A stretch of DNA of 64,000 nucleotides from Gammaproteobacteria bacterium (GCA_016744995.1 JADGDG010000001.1:536011-600010); one strand, 5' to 3'; counted from the first letter of the stretch, positions 17,559 through 28,342 are shown. Notes: generated by a model from the letters alone, not told the origin. Made by a program: numbers and translations.

Positions 17559-19010
17559 CTATGGTACAGTAATCACCCGAACCATGTTAGTACCGCCTGC
17601 TTCCTGACCTGGACCTGCTGTTACAACAATAATATCTTGTGATTTAAAAAAGCCATAACGCTTACCCTCTTCCAGGGCAAAGTCCAGTTTATCGGTATTA
17701 TTACCACCTTCTTTATAGTGCAAAGAATAAACACCCCAGTTCATGGAAGATCGCAACACAACAGATTCTGCACAGGTTACCGCAAGGATTAAAGACTCCG
17801 GACGATATTTTGAAATCTGCCTGGAGGTAAAACCTGATTCTGTTAAACTGATAATTGCCGCAGCTTTTAAATGGTTGGCCATGGTAATAGCAGCCTGACT
17901 AACGGCTTCAGTGACCACATTACTGCCATGAGGTGTGATTTTTTGCAAATAACCAAACTCTTTTAAGGACGCCTCTGCACGCACGGCCAGAGAAGCCATC
18001 ATTTCCACTGACTCAACTGGATACTTGCCCATTGCTGTTTCACCGGACAGCATAATAGCCGAGCTGCCATCAAGAATTGCATTCGCCACATCACTGGCTT
18101 CAGCACGTGTTGGTTTTGGGTTTGTTTCCATGGAAGCCAGCATTTCTGTTGCTGTTATAACGGGTTTACCACTGGTGACAGTTGAATGAATAATACGCTT
18201 CTGCATACCGGGCACATCTGCAAGAGGTAATTCAACACCCAAATCACCACGTGCTACCATGGTGCCGTCTGCCACTGCAACAATAGCCTTCAGGTTTTCA
18301 ATGCCTGCTCTATTCTCAATTTTAGCAATAATAGGGATCTCGACTCCTTTATCTTTCAGAATAGCCCGCATTTTAATAATATCTTCAGCATCCTGAACAA
18401 AAGACGCGGCAATATATTCCACGTTATTTTCTGCAGCAAAACTTAATTCACTGAGAATTTCTTCCTGATTTTCCGGGCTCACAGCACTCATCTGCAATTG
18501 AGTATCGGGTAAATTAACACTCTTATTTTCTCGTAACAAGCCACCATGGATAACCCGGCAATGTACTTCGCCGCCATGAGTCTGAATGATTTCTTCCACC
18601 ACCAGTTCTATTGCACCATCATTCAGTAAAATGGGTGTTCCTTTACTCACTTCATTGTGTAAATTAGCATAATTGACTGATACACCTTCCTGGCTACCGA
18701 CTCTGGAATAGGAATAAAGAATAAAATTATCATCTGCATGCAGTCTTGTTTTATCATCAGTCAGCTTGCCGGTGCGGATTTCAATTCCCTTGGTATCAGC
18801 CATGATCGCAATAGAACATCCCATATCCCTAGCTACCTGACGAATAGTATCGAGTCGATTTTGCTGAACCTCATCCACTCCAAATGACATATTTAAACGA
18901 GCCACATTCATCCCGGCTTCAATCATCTGTTTTAAAATTTCTGGAGAGTCACTGGCTGGGCCAATGGTCGCCACTATTTTTGTTTTACGTGGAACGGCTT
19001 TATTTGTCAT
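17559..19010 (-). CDS. pyk: Pyruvate kinase
   Basis: A 483-residue protein with the full pyruvate kinase pattern: KIVATIGPAS and MNVARLNMSFG at the N-terminus, a B domain with TDDKTRLHADD, KIENRAGIENL, the active-site MVARGDLGVELPL, and ITATEMLASM with NAILDGSSAIMLSGETA. The C-terminal allosteric domain ends ...MVRVITVP. It converts phosphoenolpyruvate and ADP to pyruvate and ATP. It is monocistronic here, with no glycolytic neighbours. Confidence 0.95.
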   Translation of the reverse strand: MTNKAVPRKTKIVATIGPASDSPEILKQMIEAGMNVARLNMSFGVDEVQQNRLDTIRQVARDMGCSIAIMADTKGIEIRTGKLTDDKTRLHADDNFILYSYSRVGSQEGVSVNYANLHNEVSKGTPILLNDGAIELVVEEIIQTHGGEVHCRVIHGGLLRENKSVNLPDTQLQMSAVSPENQEEILSELSFAAENNVEYIAASFVQDAEDIIKMRAILKDKGVEIPIIAKIENRAGIENLKAIVAVADGTMVARGDLGVELPLADVPGMQKRIIHSTVTSGKPVITATEMLASMETNPKPTRAEASDVANAILDGSSAIMLSGETAMGKYPVESVEMMASLAVRAEASLKEFGYLQKITPHGSNVVTEAVSQAAITMANHLKAAAIISLTESGFTSRQISKYRPESLILAVTCAESVVLRSSMNWGVYSLHYKEGGNNTDKLDFALEEGKRYGFFKSQDIIVVTAGPGQEAGGTNMVRVITVP

Positions 19011-19207
19011 GTTTTATGCTCTGCTTACTATTTATTAATTGGGGCTATTTTACATTATTTTTCATTTCTTCACAGGAGGGTTGAGGGTGGATATTTTTTA
19101 AAATAAAAGGATGAATTTAAAAGGATGAATGCTGAATCAACAGACACATAAAGGATAAAAAAATATCAGTATTTTGCAAATATTTTGCAAAGTTTTGTAA
19201 CAGCAGA

Positions 19208-21958
19208 CTAAGGACTACTGACTGACGACAGCCCCTCCCTTCTCTGCTCAAGAACCCTGGTCATTTCTTCGGCACAAACCGGTTTTTGAATTAAAAAACC
19301 CTGGATTTTTTCACAATTCTCAGCCAATAAAAATGCCTGTTGTTCTTTTGTCTCCACACCTTCAGCAATAACATTTAATTTCATACTTCGGGCTAAAGAG
19401 ATGATTGAACGGACAATCGCTTCATCATCTTCATCTCCAGGCACATCCCGGACAAAGGATTGATCAATCTTCAGCTCATCAACAGGCAACCGCTTCAGAT
19501 AAGATAAAGAAGAGTATCCGGTACCAAAATCATCAATTGAAATATCAAAATGAAGTGCTTTTAGCCGATTAAGTGTACTAATGGCTAGCTCTGGGTCAGT
19601 CATAATATAACTTTCTGTCACTTCAAACTGAATATACCTGGGGTTATACTGATATTCATCCAGACTTTCCAGAATTTTCTGAATAAAGTTACTTTCCTGG
19701 ATCTGTTTCACAGACAGGTTAATTGATAGGTGACCATGGCAGTAACCCGCTTCTGTCCAGTCAAGCAATTGCTGAATAACTTTATGAATTACCATCCAGC
19801 CAATTGGGACAATCATCCCGGTTTCTTCAGCAATAGGGATAAAATTTGCTGGTGAAATCAAGCCCATTTCAGGATGCTGCCATCTTAATAAGGCTTCCAT
19901 CCCTATAATTTGTTCTGTGCGACTGTTGTATTGCGGCTGATAATAGACAATAAACTCATCTCTTTCAATGGCACGACGGAGATTTTTTTCCAGCAAAACT
20001 CGCTCAAAGGCTAATTCTGTCATCTCCTGAGTGTAAAACTGATAATTATTACGTCCCTTATCCTTTGCCTGGTACATAGCTGAGTCTGCATTTCTGAGTA
20101 AAATTTCACTGTCTTTACCATCTTCAGGATAGAGACTGATACCAAGACTTGCAGTCACATACAAATCATTTTCACCATGAACAATCTTTCTTGCCAGTGC
20201 ATCAATAAGTTTCTGGGCAATTTCCATAACCACCGAGGCATGTTTAATATTAGCCAGTATAAGAGTAAATTCATCACCACCCAGGCGTGCAACCGTGTCC
20301 ATACTACGAATAGTTTTTTCCAGCCGCCGGGCAATTTCAATTAAAACTTCATCACCAACACTATGTCCAAGAGTATCATTAATCTCTTTAAAACGATCCA
20401 GATCAATAAAAAGTATAGCTATTTTGCTTTTATCACGTTCTGCTCGTTTGATGGCCTGAAGAACCCGATCAACAAATAAAATCCTATTAGGCAATCCAGT
20501 CAGCTCATCATAGTGCGCCTGATGAGCCAGTTGGTTTTTCTGCTCTTGTAATTGCTCATGAATCATAACATGGTCGGTAACATCATGACCCAGCTCAATA
20601 ATTGATTCAACTTTACCCGCTTCATTAAACATCGGTGTCGCAGTAATTTCTATAAAACAAGGTTTTCCTTCAAGTGAAATATGCTCATGAACCACCTGAC
20701 TCGTTTCCCCGGTAGCAAATACTTCATGATGAGGGCATGAATAATTACTCGAATGACAAGGCTTTTCAAGCTGATGGGAAAGCTGGTAGCATTTTAAGCT
20801 ATTATATTGTTTTAACTTGTAACCAATATTACTTTTGGCCACTTTATTCATCATAGCGACATTATAATTTTTATCAATAACAATGACAGAGCTGGAAACA
20901 CCATCCATAATACTTTGCAAAAAGGCGCCCTGTTCAATCAACTCTTTATTTTTAAGTGAGACTTTTTTCTGTAGCTGGACATTAATTTCTTTCGTTCTTT
21001 GGGCCAGATGTTTATTGGATAAATAGCGAACAATCACAAAGATAAAAATAATAATAAAAACAATCGATAGCAATAAATAATTACGCTCTCTATAGATATC
21101 ATCAACATAAATATCATCCAGTGGCTTAAATAATAAAAAATGCCCCATTGGTTTATTTTTTATATCTGACAGAGAAAAATAAACCACCAGTAAATTATTT
21201 TTTTTATCCAATTTAAACATTTTTTCAAATTGAATATAAGATTCAACTTGTGCTGTTTCCAGCAGCTTAAGATACTCTTCATCGGCATTTTGATTGGTCA
21301 CATAATAATCACCGAGAAAAGTATTGGTGAATGCTTTTGTCAATTGTTTTTTATAACTCTTATCAACCAGAAAAATCGGATAAACACCTTCACCTTCCAG
21401 TTTTTCAGCAATTGAATTAAACTTAGCAATCACTTCAAAAATACCAATAAATTCTTTATCATCATAAATGGGGACCATTGCTTTAAAGGTCAGGTCAAAT
21501 TTTCCCGTACTAATTGTATTGCTGATTTTAGGATGTTTAAGCATGGCGGCAACATCCAGCCTTGCCTGAGAAAGACTATCACCACGTTTTGTTGTCCAGC
21601 TTCGGTAAAAACTGTCACCATTATTATTTATGATCTGAAACCATAAACTTTTCAATGAAGTATGTTGATGAAACTTCTTTGATAATTGCTTCAGCATAAG
21701 ACCTGAAGGCTGATTATACTTCAGTGCTTCACGAACACTATTGTTATTACTCATTGAAAGTGCAATCAGAAGAACGGCTTCTTTTTTCTCATTAATCAGT
21801 GTTTGTATTTTTTGCTGTAGTTCATTTGCTATGGTGGCATAACGCTCTTCAAGAGGTTGATCAATTCGTCCATAATAGAGTGCTGTGGCAACAAGGCTCA
21901 TGCTTAAAACAACAATCGTGGCAATTAAATAAGTGGCTTGTCTTTGCTTTTGTTTCAT
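19208..21958 (-). CDS. Membrane sensor diguanylate cyclase/phosphodiesterase (PAS-GGDEF-EAL)
   Basis: A 916-residue inner-membrane protein. A transmembrane helix (about 9-29), a periplasmic double-Cache-like sensor (about 30-300) and a second helix (about 303-323) precede the cytoplasmic part. A short coiled coil leads to a PAS domain with a Cys-rich insert (about 360-470), GGDEF (about 490-650; intact GGDEF, I-site RSMD five residues before it) and EAL (about 665-905; EALLRW, EVTESYIM and IDDFGTGYSSLSYLK intact). Both c-di-GMP synthesis and hydrolysis motifs are complete, so net activity cannot be predicted. The ligand of the periplasmic domain is unknown. Monocistronic, divergent from the yfiR operon. 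Confidence 0.9.
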   Translation of the reverse strand: MKQKQRQATYLIATIVVLSMSLVATALYYGRIDQPLEERYATIANELQQKIQTLINEKKEAVLLIALSMSNNNSVREALKYNQPSGLMLKQLSKKFHQHTSLKSLWFQIINNNGDSFYRSWTTKRGDSLSQARLDVAAMLKHPKISNTISTGKFDLTFKAMVPIYDDKEFIGIFEVIAKFNSIAEKLEGEGVYPIFLVDKSYKKQLTKAFTNTFLGDYYVTNQNADEEYLKLLETAQVESYIQFEKMFKLDKKNNLLVVYFSLSDIKNKPMGHFLLFKPLDDIYVDDIYRERNYLLLSIVFIIIFIFVIVRYLSNKHLAQRTKEINVQLQKKVSLKNKELIEQGAFLQSIMDGVSSSVIVIDKNYNVAMMNKVAKSNIGYKLKQYNSLKCYQLSHQLEKPCHSSNYSCPHHEVFATGETSQVVHEHISLEGKPCFIEITATPMFNEAGKVESIIELGHDVTDHVMIHEQLQEQKNQLAHQAHYDELTGLPNRILFVDRVLQAIKRAERDKSKIAILFIDLDRFKEINDTLGHSVGDEVLIEIARRLEKTIRSMDTVARLGGDEFTLILANIKHASVVMEIAQKLIDALARKIVHGENDLYVTASLGISLYPEDGKDSEILLRNADSAMYQAKDKGRNNYQFYTQEMTELAFERVLLEKNLRRAIERDEFIVYYQPQYNSRTEQIIGMEALLRWQHPEMGLISPANFIPIAEETGMIVPIGWMVIHKVIQQLLDWTEAGYCHGHLSINLSVKQIQESNFIQKILESLDEYQYNPRYIQFEVTESYIMTDPELAISTLNRLKALHFDISIDDFGTGYSSLSYLKRLPVDELKIDQSFVRDVPGDEDDEAIVRSIISLARSMKLNVIAEGVETKEQQAFLLAENCEKIQGFLIQKPVCAEEMTRVLEQRREGLSSVSSP

Positions 21959-22132
21959 TTTTCTGAGGACTCTGAACGTTTAGCATTTTACAATTAAGTG
22001 AATAAAATACCTTGAATTTATCCCGCTTTTTCTTATACTTTAGTAATCTTCTACTCTTTTAGCAAATATAATGAAAAGGCTGATGCAAACTTTATCCCAA
22101 TGCACTTTAACTGCCAATAAGGCCTGCATCTT

Positions 22133-22735
22133 TTGAAATTGTTTCATCACACATTGATAAACTTATTTGTTGTCGTTATGATGATAACTTCAACATTGAT
22201 CATCATTATCTTGCCAGAAAAATCCTACGCAGAAAAAATTCTGGCTAAAGAATATTTTTTAAAAGCGGCTTTTTTATATAATTTTTCCCGACTTGTTGAT
22301 TGGCCTGAAAAAAAATATCAGTCAGCCTCTGCGCCATTTAATCTTTGCTTGATGGGCAATGATCCTTTTGGAAAAGCATTACGCTCCATCCGCAATAAGA
22401 AAGTACAGGGCCATCCTCTGATTATACGACGTTTTATCAATTTAGAAGAGATATCAGAGTGTGAAATTCTTTTTATCAGTCAGTCTGAAAAAAAGAAACT
22501 CACAAAGCTCCTTAATTCTGCCCAGAAAAACTCTGTACTAACAGTGAGTGAAATCACAGGCTTTGCACAGCAAGGAGGTCATATTCGTTTTTACTTAAGC
22601 CATGAAAAAAAACTTAAACTGGAAATTAACCCAAATAGTATTGCAAACAGTGGGCTCAAAATCAGTTCTCGTATACTCACATTAGCAACTCTGGTTTCCT
22701 CTAGCGTTTCTTCTGAGGAGACCGTTAAACCATGA
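22133..22735 (+). CDS. YfiR family (DUF4154) periplasmic protein
   Basis: A 200-residue protein with an N-terminal signal/anchor (about 8-32), then the DUF4154/YfiR pattern: KAAFLYNFSRLVDWPE, FNLCLMGNDPFG, ILFISQSEKK, GFAQQGGHIRFYL and the terminal ...SNSGLKISSRILTLA helix. In Pseudomonas, YfiR represses the diguanylate cyclase YfiN from the periplasm in response to redox or envelope stress. Here the partner appears to be the membrane histidine kinase in the next gene, which starts 4 bp before this stop codon. The start used is TTG with AAGG about 11 bp upstream; an internal ATG at 22178 is possible but has no ribosome site. Confidence 0.85.
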   Translation: MKLFHHTLINLFVVVMMITSTLIIIILPEKSYAEKILAKEYFLKAAFLYNFSRLVDWPEKKYQSASAPFNLCLMGNDPFGKALRSIRNKKVQGHPLIIRRFINLEEISECEILFISQSEKKKLTKLLNSAQKNSVLTVSEITGFAQQGGHIRFYLSHEKKLKLEINPNSIANSGLKISSRILTLATLVSSSVSSEETVKP

Positions 22736-24957
22736 TTACGCTGTCATTTAAAAATCTATCCATTGCCAATAAACTGATTATAACAATTATGGGCATTAGC
22801 AGTATCATGCTTTTATCCACTTTGAGTATCTTTATTACCAGTGAATTACTCAGCCTGAAAAAAACAATGCTTGAAGATTTATCAACGCTTGCCGATCTGG
22901 TGGGGAAAAACAGCTATGGCGCCATTATGTTTATTGATAAAAAAGCAGCCGAAGAAAATTTATTAGCGCTGGAAGCAAAACCACATATCATCAGCAGCCA
23001 TTTATATAAAGAAACTGATCAGATTTTCGCCAGCTATCACCAAAATAAGCATGCGCCGATTTCCCCACTTCCTAATGAGGTTCAGCAATTAATCAAGACT
23101 AAAACTCAAGGCCACTTCTATATTAATGATCACATTCACCTCGTTAAACGAATCATTTTTGAAACCGATCAAAGCCTGTTGGGACTCATCCATATTGAAT
23201 CTGATCGAGAAGTTTACTGGCAGCATCTCAAGCAGTATATTTACACCACTATATTCGTTATATGTATCGCTCTGCTGGTCACCTTATTATTCGCTTACCG
23301 CGCACAAAAGATATTTACAGACCCTTTGCTGAAATTATTAACATCCATCAACCATGTAACCACTGAACACCAATACACCATGACCATTCAACGCCAGCAT
23401 CATGATGAGTTTGGCGAGCTAATTGATGGTTACAATAAAATGTTGGCTCAACTTGATCAACAGCACCAACTAGCGATCCATTATCAGTCTAACCTGGAAA
23501 AACGTGTAGAAGAACGTACCCAACAATTAAAAAATGCACGAGATGAGGCCTTGTCAGCCAGCCGACTAAAAAGTATTTTCCTGGCAAATATGTCACATGA
23601 AATAAGGACGCCAATGAATGCAATTTTAGGTTATACCCAACTGTTAGAACAAAGCAAATTAAGTAATGAGCAATCACGAAAATTAAGTATTATTGGCAAG
23701 AGTGGAAATCACTTATTATCTCTCATTAATGATATTCTGGAACTTTCCAAAATTGAAGCGGGTTCTCTGGAGATCAATAATAGTGACTTTGATTTAATTG
23801 ATCTGCTACAAAACGTAGAAAACATGTTCAAAATTCGCTGTGACCAAAAAAATATTACCTGGAGAATGGATTCTTTCAGCAAAAAACCAGTCTTTGTGAA
23901 TGGTGATCAGGGCAAACTTCGGCAAATACTAATCAACCTGCTGAGCAATGCCTGTAAATTTACCGATCAGGGTGAAATTCTTTTTATCATTGAAAAGACT
24001 CTAAAGGATCATTATAAATTCACCATCAATGATACTGGTTCAGGTATCGAGGAAGAAGCACTGGATCGCATTTTTGATGCCTTTCATCAGGAAAAACAGG
24101 GGGTTATTAAAGGAGGAACAGGACTCGGCCTTAATATAACCAAACGATATGTTGAGTTAATTTCAGGCAATCTGGAAGTATCTTCCACTATGAATAAAGG
24201 TTCCCAATTTTATTTTGAAATTGAATTAGAGCCAGCAAAAGAACCATCCCTTTTAGTAGAACAAATTCCAAGTCCAACTTATACCCTTTCAACCGATAAA
24301 AAATTATCTGCCCTTGTGGTTGAGGATAATGAAGATAACACTGAACTATTATGCAATATCCTGACCCAACTTGGCTTTGATCTTGTCTGTGCTACCAATG
24401 GACAGGAAGGACTGGAAAAAATTGCACAAGCAAAACCTGATATTGTGTTTATGGATATTCGCATGCCAGTTATGGATGGCCTTGAAGCAATTAAAAAAAT
24501 CCGTCAGACATACTCTTCCAGACAACTCAAATGTATCGCGGTAACGGCATCAACATTGCAGCACTCATCTGAGCATTATATGAGCGCTGGGTTTGACCTG
24601 TTTATCTCTAAACCTTTTCGCTTTGATGAAATATATCATGCCGTTAAAGATCTACTCGACATCGATTTACAACTTCATAACCCCCCTGCTGAAAAAAATA
24701 ATTTAACAAAACAAGCTGCAAAGAAAAAAGGTAAAATCCCCCCGCTTAAACTGGAGCCTCAATTGATTCAGGATCTAATGCAAGCAGCAGAATACAGCCA
24801 GTTAAGCGAGCTTAATAAATTATTAATCAAACTAGAGGAATATGGACCTGCAGGTGAAATTGTCGCCAATCACCTGGAATTATTAATCAGCACAGCCGAT
24901 CTGGATGGCATCTTAGAATACGTGGAGGGTGTTATTTATGAACAGAAACGCAGCTGA
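22732..24957 (+). CDS. Hybrid sensor histidine kinase (CHASE8-like, HAMP, HisKA, HATPase, REC)
   Basis: A 741-residue inner-membrane kinase. Two transmembrane helices (about 14-36 and 168-188) bracket a periplasmic CHASE8-like sensor, as in YfiN. A HAMP region and coiled coil follow to about 275. HisKA has its phospho-His in MSHEIRTPMNAI near 287, and HATPase_c runs about 385-500 (NLLSNACKFT, DTGSGI, GGTGLGL). A REC domain spans about 525-640 with Asp in FMDIRMPVMDG, and a helical C-terminal tail follows. It overlaps yfiR by 4 bp and the downstream response regulator by 20 bp, so the three proteins are probably made together as one redox- or envelope-responsive pathway. Confidence 0.9.
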   Translation: MITLSFKNLSIANKLIITIMGISSIMLLSTLSIFITSELLSLKKTMLEDLSTLADLVGKNSYGAIMFIDKKAAEENLLALEAKPHIISSHLYKETDQIFASYHQNKHAPISPLPNEVQQLIKTKTQGHFYINDHIHLVKRIIFETDQSLLGLIHIESDREVYWQHLKQYIYTTIFVICIALLVTLLFAYRAQKIFTDPLLKLLTSINHVTTEHQYTMTIQRQHHDEFGELIDGYNKMLAQLDQQHQLAIHYQSNLEKRVEERTQQLKNARDEALSASRLKSIFLANMSHEIRTPMNAILGYTQLLEQSKLSNEQSRKLSIIGKSGNHLLSLINDILELSKIEAGSLEINNSDFDLIDLLQNVENMFKIRCDQKNITWRMDSFSKKPVFVNGDQGKLRQILINLLSNACKFTDQGEILFIIEKTLKDHYKFTINDTGSGIEEEALDRIFDAFHQEKQGVIKGGTGLGLNITKRYVELISGNLEVSSTMNKGSQFYFEIELEPAKEPSLLVEQIPSPTYTLSTDKKLSALVVEDNEDNTELLCNILTQLGFDLVCATNGQEGLEKIAQAKPDIVFMDIRMPVMDGLEAIKKIRQTYSSRQLKCIAVTASTLQHSSEHYMSAGFDLFISKPFRFDEIYHAVKDLLDIDLQLHNPPAEKNNLTKQAAKKKGKIPPLKLEPQLIQDLMQAAEYSQLSELNKLLIKLEEYGPAGEIVANHLELLISTADLDGILEYVEGVIYEQKRS

Positions 24958-26269
24958 TAATATCTTAATTGTTGATGACACACCTGAGAACATTGCCTTA
25001 TTATCAGAAATTTTACAACTCAGGGGTTATCAGATCCTGGCAGCCAAGGATGGCGAGCGTGCCATCATAATTGCTCAGCACACCAAGCCTGACTTAATTC
25101 TTCTAGATGTTATGATGCCTGGTATTGATGGTTTTGAAACTTGCCGGCGCTTAAAAGCCCTGGAGCAGACCAAAGATATCCCAGTTATTTTTATTTCCGC
25201 TAAAACAACAATGGATGATCTGGTGATGGGCTTTTCTGTTGATGGTGCAGACTATATAAACAAACCCTTTCAAAAGGAAGAAATTTTTGCCCGTATAGAA
25301 AATCAACTAAAAATAAAACATTTAAACCAGCAATTAACCACCTCTGAATTCAATATGCGGGAGATGATCCTTGAATACCAGCAGCAATCCGATCGCTTAA
25401 AATTAATTGTCACATTAGTCGATGATGGACTGCTGGAACTCAACCACTCTGGAGAGATTCAGCATGCGAATCCTGCCATTGAGAAATATTTCGGCTTTAG
25501 TGCAAAAGCCTTACAATCAATGAATTTTACCAGGTTATTAGCCGAACCTTTCGCCAGTCGCTACCAGACACTTTTCTCTAATAGTAACTCAGTTACCCCG
25601 TACTCACTTGAAGAGAAACGGGTAGAGCTCATAGGCAAACGATATGATGGCAGTGAGTTTCCCCTTGAATTTTCTCTGACAGAAATTCCTGATAGTCAAA
25701 ACATGTATCTGGTGACCATTCATGATATTACCAGCCAGAAGGACAAGGAGAAAGAACTTCGCAATTTATCCTATATTGATCCCTTAACCACTTTGGCTAA
25801 TCGACGACATTTTGATGAAAATTACGAAACCATCTGGATGCATGGCAGTCAAACTCGAAGTAAAATTGCATTTATTATGATTGATATTGATTTTTTCAAA
25901 CAATTTAATGATCATTATGGGCATCAGGCTGGTGACGTCTGTTTAAAAAAAGTAGCCAATGCGCTTAAGAAAAATATAAAGCGTCCTGGAGATTTGCTGG
26001 CACGAATAGGTGGTGAAGAGTTTGCGGTTATATTACCAAATTCCTCAAAAGAAGGTGCGACTCAGCTTGCCGAGCAACTCAGAAAAAGTATCCAGAGTCT
26101 ACAAATAGCACACAACAGCTCCAATTATAAGGTCATAACCATCAGCCTGGGTATTGCTATCACAACTATCACTGAAAAATGTCACTCCGCCAACATGCTG
26201 TATCAGATGGCCGATGAGGCCTTATATCAGGCTAAGAGTACCGGGCGTAATCAATATTCTGTTTTTTAA
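24938..26269 (+). CDS. Response regulator diguanylate cyclase (REC-PAS-GGDEF)
   Basis: A 443-residue cytoplasmic protein. The start is ATG 24938, set by GGAGGG 8 bp upstream inside the end of the kinase gene. REC spans residues 5-125 with phospho-Asp in LLDVMMPGIDG. PAS (about 150-270) is followed by GGDEF (about 280-440) with an intact GGEEF active site and I-site RPGD five residues before it. It is the likely output of the preceding kinase: phosphorylation would raise c-di-GMP. This replaces the direct YfiR-YfiN pairing of Pseudomonas with a phosphorelay. Confidence 0.9.
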   Translation: MNRNAADNILIVDDTPENIALLSEILQLRGYQILAAKDGERAIIIAQHTKPDLILLDVMMPGIDGFETCRRLKALEQTKDIPVIFISAKTTMDDLVMGFSVDGADYINKPFQKEEIFARIENQLKIKHLNQQLTTSEFNMREMILEYQQQSDRLKLIVTLVDDGLLELNHSGEIQHANPAIEKYFGFSAKALQSMNFTRLLAEPFASRYQTLFSNSNSVTPYSLEEKRVELIGKRYDGSEFPLEFSLTEIPDSQNMYLVTIHDITSQKDKEKELRNLSYIDPLTTLANRRHFDENYETIWMHGSQTRSKIAFIMIDIDFFKQFNDHYGHQAGDVCLKKVANALKKNIKRPGDLLARIGGEEFAVILPNSSKEGATQLAEQLRKSIQSLQIAHNSSNYKVITISLGIAITTITEKCHSANMLYQMADEALYQAKSTGRNQYSVF

Positions 26270-26324
26270 TCAGCAGCATGGATGTTCCCAGAAATGATGA
26301 ATACACTGAATAGTTGCCAAAAAT

Positions 26325-28268
26325 CTAGAATTTATAGCGAATTTCCGCATAAAAGTTACGCTCTGGCAAGGGTAGATCATCTTGTACCTGACCAATATGC
26401 TCCCGGGCATCTTCATCAAAAAGATTGCGTACCGAAGCAGCAAACTCCCATTGTTTTAAGCCGGTATAACGTAAAGTAGTATCAGTGATAATATAATCGT
26501 CCATATCTGAGCGGCTATCCCTTTCAGAACGCTCACGATCTGCTACCCAATTAGCCTGTAAATCCCAGTTCCAACCCTGAATAAACTGCCAGTCCGAACG
26601 AAAATAAGCACTTTGCTGTGGACTGGTAACATTACGAAATTCATTGTTATCCGGATTATTGTAAGCATAGTTGCCTGAAAAGGTGAGGTTATCAATAATT
26701 TGCCAATCAAGCTCAATTTCTACACCATGAATTTTGTGCCTGCCGGTATTTTGATAACGCCCACTACTGTCTTTACTGATATTATTGGTGATCTCAAGCT
26801 GATAAATATTCAAACCCAGTTGCAGATTTTTCAAAGCAGCATAGGAAAAAGCCAGCTCTAAAGTTTCTGACTCTTCAGGATCCAGATTTGGATTTGATCT
26901 GGATCTTGATGTATCAAAGTAGAGTTCCTGAAATGATGGGGCACGAAATGCCTGACCATAGAGAAATTTTGTCGTCAGATTTTCACTGCTTTGCCAGACT
27001 AATGCCAGCCGCGGGTTAACCGTACCACCAAAATCAGAGTAATGATCATAGCGGGCACCAATGGTTAATTCCCAGTCATTCGCAAACGACCAGACATCCT
27101 GAACAAAGAGGTAATAAATTTCTCTGCTTTCTTCCGGTGAAAAATTATCAGTCGCCGGATAATTTGTTTGCTGCTTAACCTCATACAAATCCTGCCAGTT
27201 ATAACCCGCTCCAATTCGTATACTATGGTCACTAATACCTGAATACTGACCAATTGATTCAAATCTTGCCTGACGTTCAGATGAGCTGATATGGTTAAGT
27301 TTGCCAACTGTATAAGTGACATCTGGATGAGTTTCACGAAAGCCATCACCAGATGAATAGTTTAAATCCTGGTAATGCAGTTTAAATTCCAGCCCCCAAT
27401 CCTGGCTAAATTCCTGATTATTATAAATTAAGTCCAGATCATAGCGCTCATCGTCCGCACGGGTCACTGGATCAAGATTACCGCCTCCAGTCATCCCGGT
27501 TTCCAGATCATCATGAGACATATAGCTGGCAAGGAACTGAAAGTGTTCACGAGCAATGGAAAAACGAATATCCTGATTATCCCAGCCATATTGAGCCTTT
27601 CCCGCAAAACCTGAAGCATCCTGGTCAATTCTGGGATCATAACCATCGGTGGTCGAAAATTCCGCAGTGATACCCAGTTTATGGCCATACCACTCACCAC
27701 CTGACTGTATAAAAGCTGTCTGGGTGTCAAAACTAGCTGCACGCATGCCCATTTCAGTTTGCTTGATCCCTGCTGCAGTTTTCGTAATTACATTGATAAC
27801 ACCTGCAACTGCATCAGCACCATAGAGTGCCGACCCAGGGCCGCGTATAACTTCAACACGCGCAATGGCACTGGCAGGAATGCCCTTCCAGAAAGCGCCA
27901 AAAGCCCAGACTAAATCTTTCATGGGATTACCATTAACCATAAGCAGAGTCTGATGACTATTAGCGCCGCGCATATGTATCAGTGGCCGAGAGCCAAAGC
28001 TATCGTACTTAATATGCACCCCGGGGACACTTTCCAGAATATCTGCCAGGTTGGTTGCACCGGTTTTTTTAATATCATCGGCATTAATAACAGTCACAGT
28101 TGCCGAGGCTTTATGAATTGGTTGTTCTGATCCGGTGGCAATGATGACTTTAACTTGTGTTAATTCTTCCCAGCTGAGATCCAGTAGAGAATCTGTCTTA
28201 TCTTCAGCGAGAGAGATAGAGTTCAGCAGCAAACAGCAACTTCCAGCGAGTATTGAGCTATTTTTCAT
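26325..28268 (-). CDS. TonB-dependent outer-membrane receptor
   Basis: A 647-residue protein with a signal peptide (cleavage near residue 21). The LLDLSWEELTQVKV region with a TonB-box-like stretch precedes the plug domain (about 55-165: VTVINADDIKKTGATNLADIL, RGPGSALYGADAVAGVINV). A 22-stranded beta-barrel ends in a C-terminal aromatic, ...AEIRYKF. It imports a large ligand (iron-siderophore, haem, cobalamin or similar) with energy from TonB. The ligand cannot be read from the sequence and no siderophore or ABC genes are nearby. An imperfect 13-bp inverted repeat lies in its upstream region. Confidence 0.9.
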   Translation of the reverse strand: MKNSSILAGSCCLLLNSISLAEDKTDSLLDLSWEELTQVKVIIATGSEQPIHKASATVTVINADDIKKTGATNLADILESVPGVHIKYDSFGSRPLIHMRGANSHQTLLMVNGNPMKDLVWAFGAFWKGIPASAIARVEVIRGPGSALYGADAVAGVINVITKTAAGIKQTEMGMRAASFDTQTAFIQSGGEWYGHKLGITAEFSTTDGYDPRIDQDASGFAGKAQYGWDNQDIRFSIAREHFQFLASYMSHDDLETGMTGGGNLDPVTRADDERYDLDLIYNNQEFSQDWGLEFKLHYQDLNYSSGDGFRETHPDVTYTVGKLNHISSSERQARFESIGQYSGISDHSIRIGAGYNWQDLYEVKQQTNYPATDNFSPEESREIYYLFVQDVWSFANDWELTIGARYDHYSDFGGTVNPRLALVWQSSENLTTKFLYGQAFRAPSFQELYFDTSRSRSNPNLDPEESETLELAFSYAALKNLQLGLNIYQLEITNNISKDSSGRYQNTGRHKIHGVEIELDWQIIDNLTFSGNYAYNNPDNNEFRNVTSPQQSAYFRSDWQFIQGWNWDLQANWVADRERSERDSRSDMDDYIITDTTLRYTGLKQWEFAASVRNLFDEDAREHIGQVQDDLPLPERNFYAEIRYKF

Positions 28269-28342
28269 ATAAAATCAGAAACCGGTTAAAATAATTTCAA
28301 ACTCAAGGATCTAAAGTACAAGTGACAATGTAGGCGTCTCAA

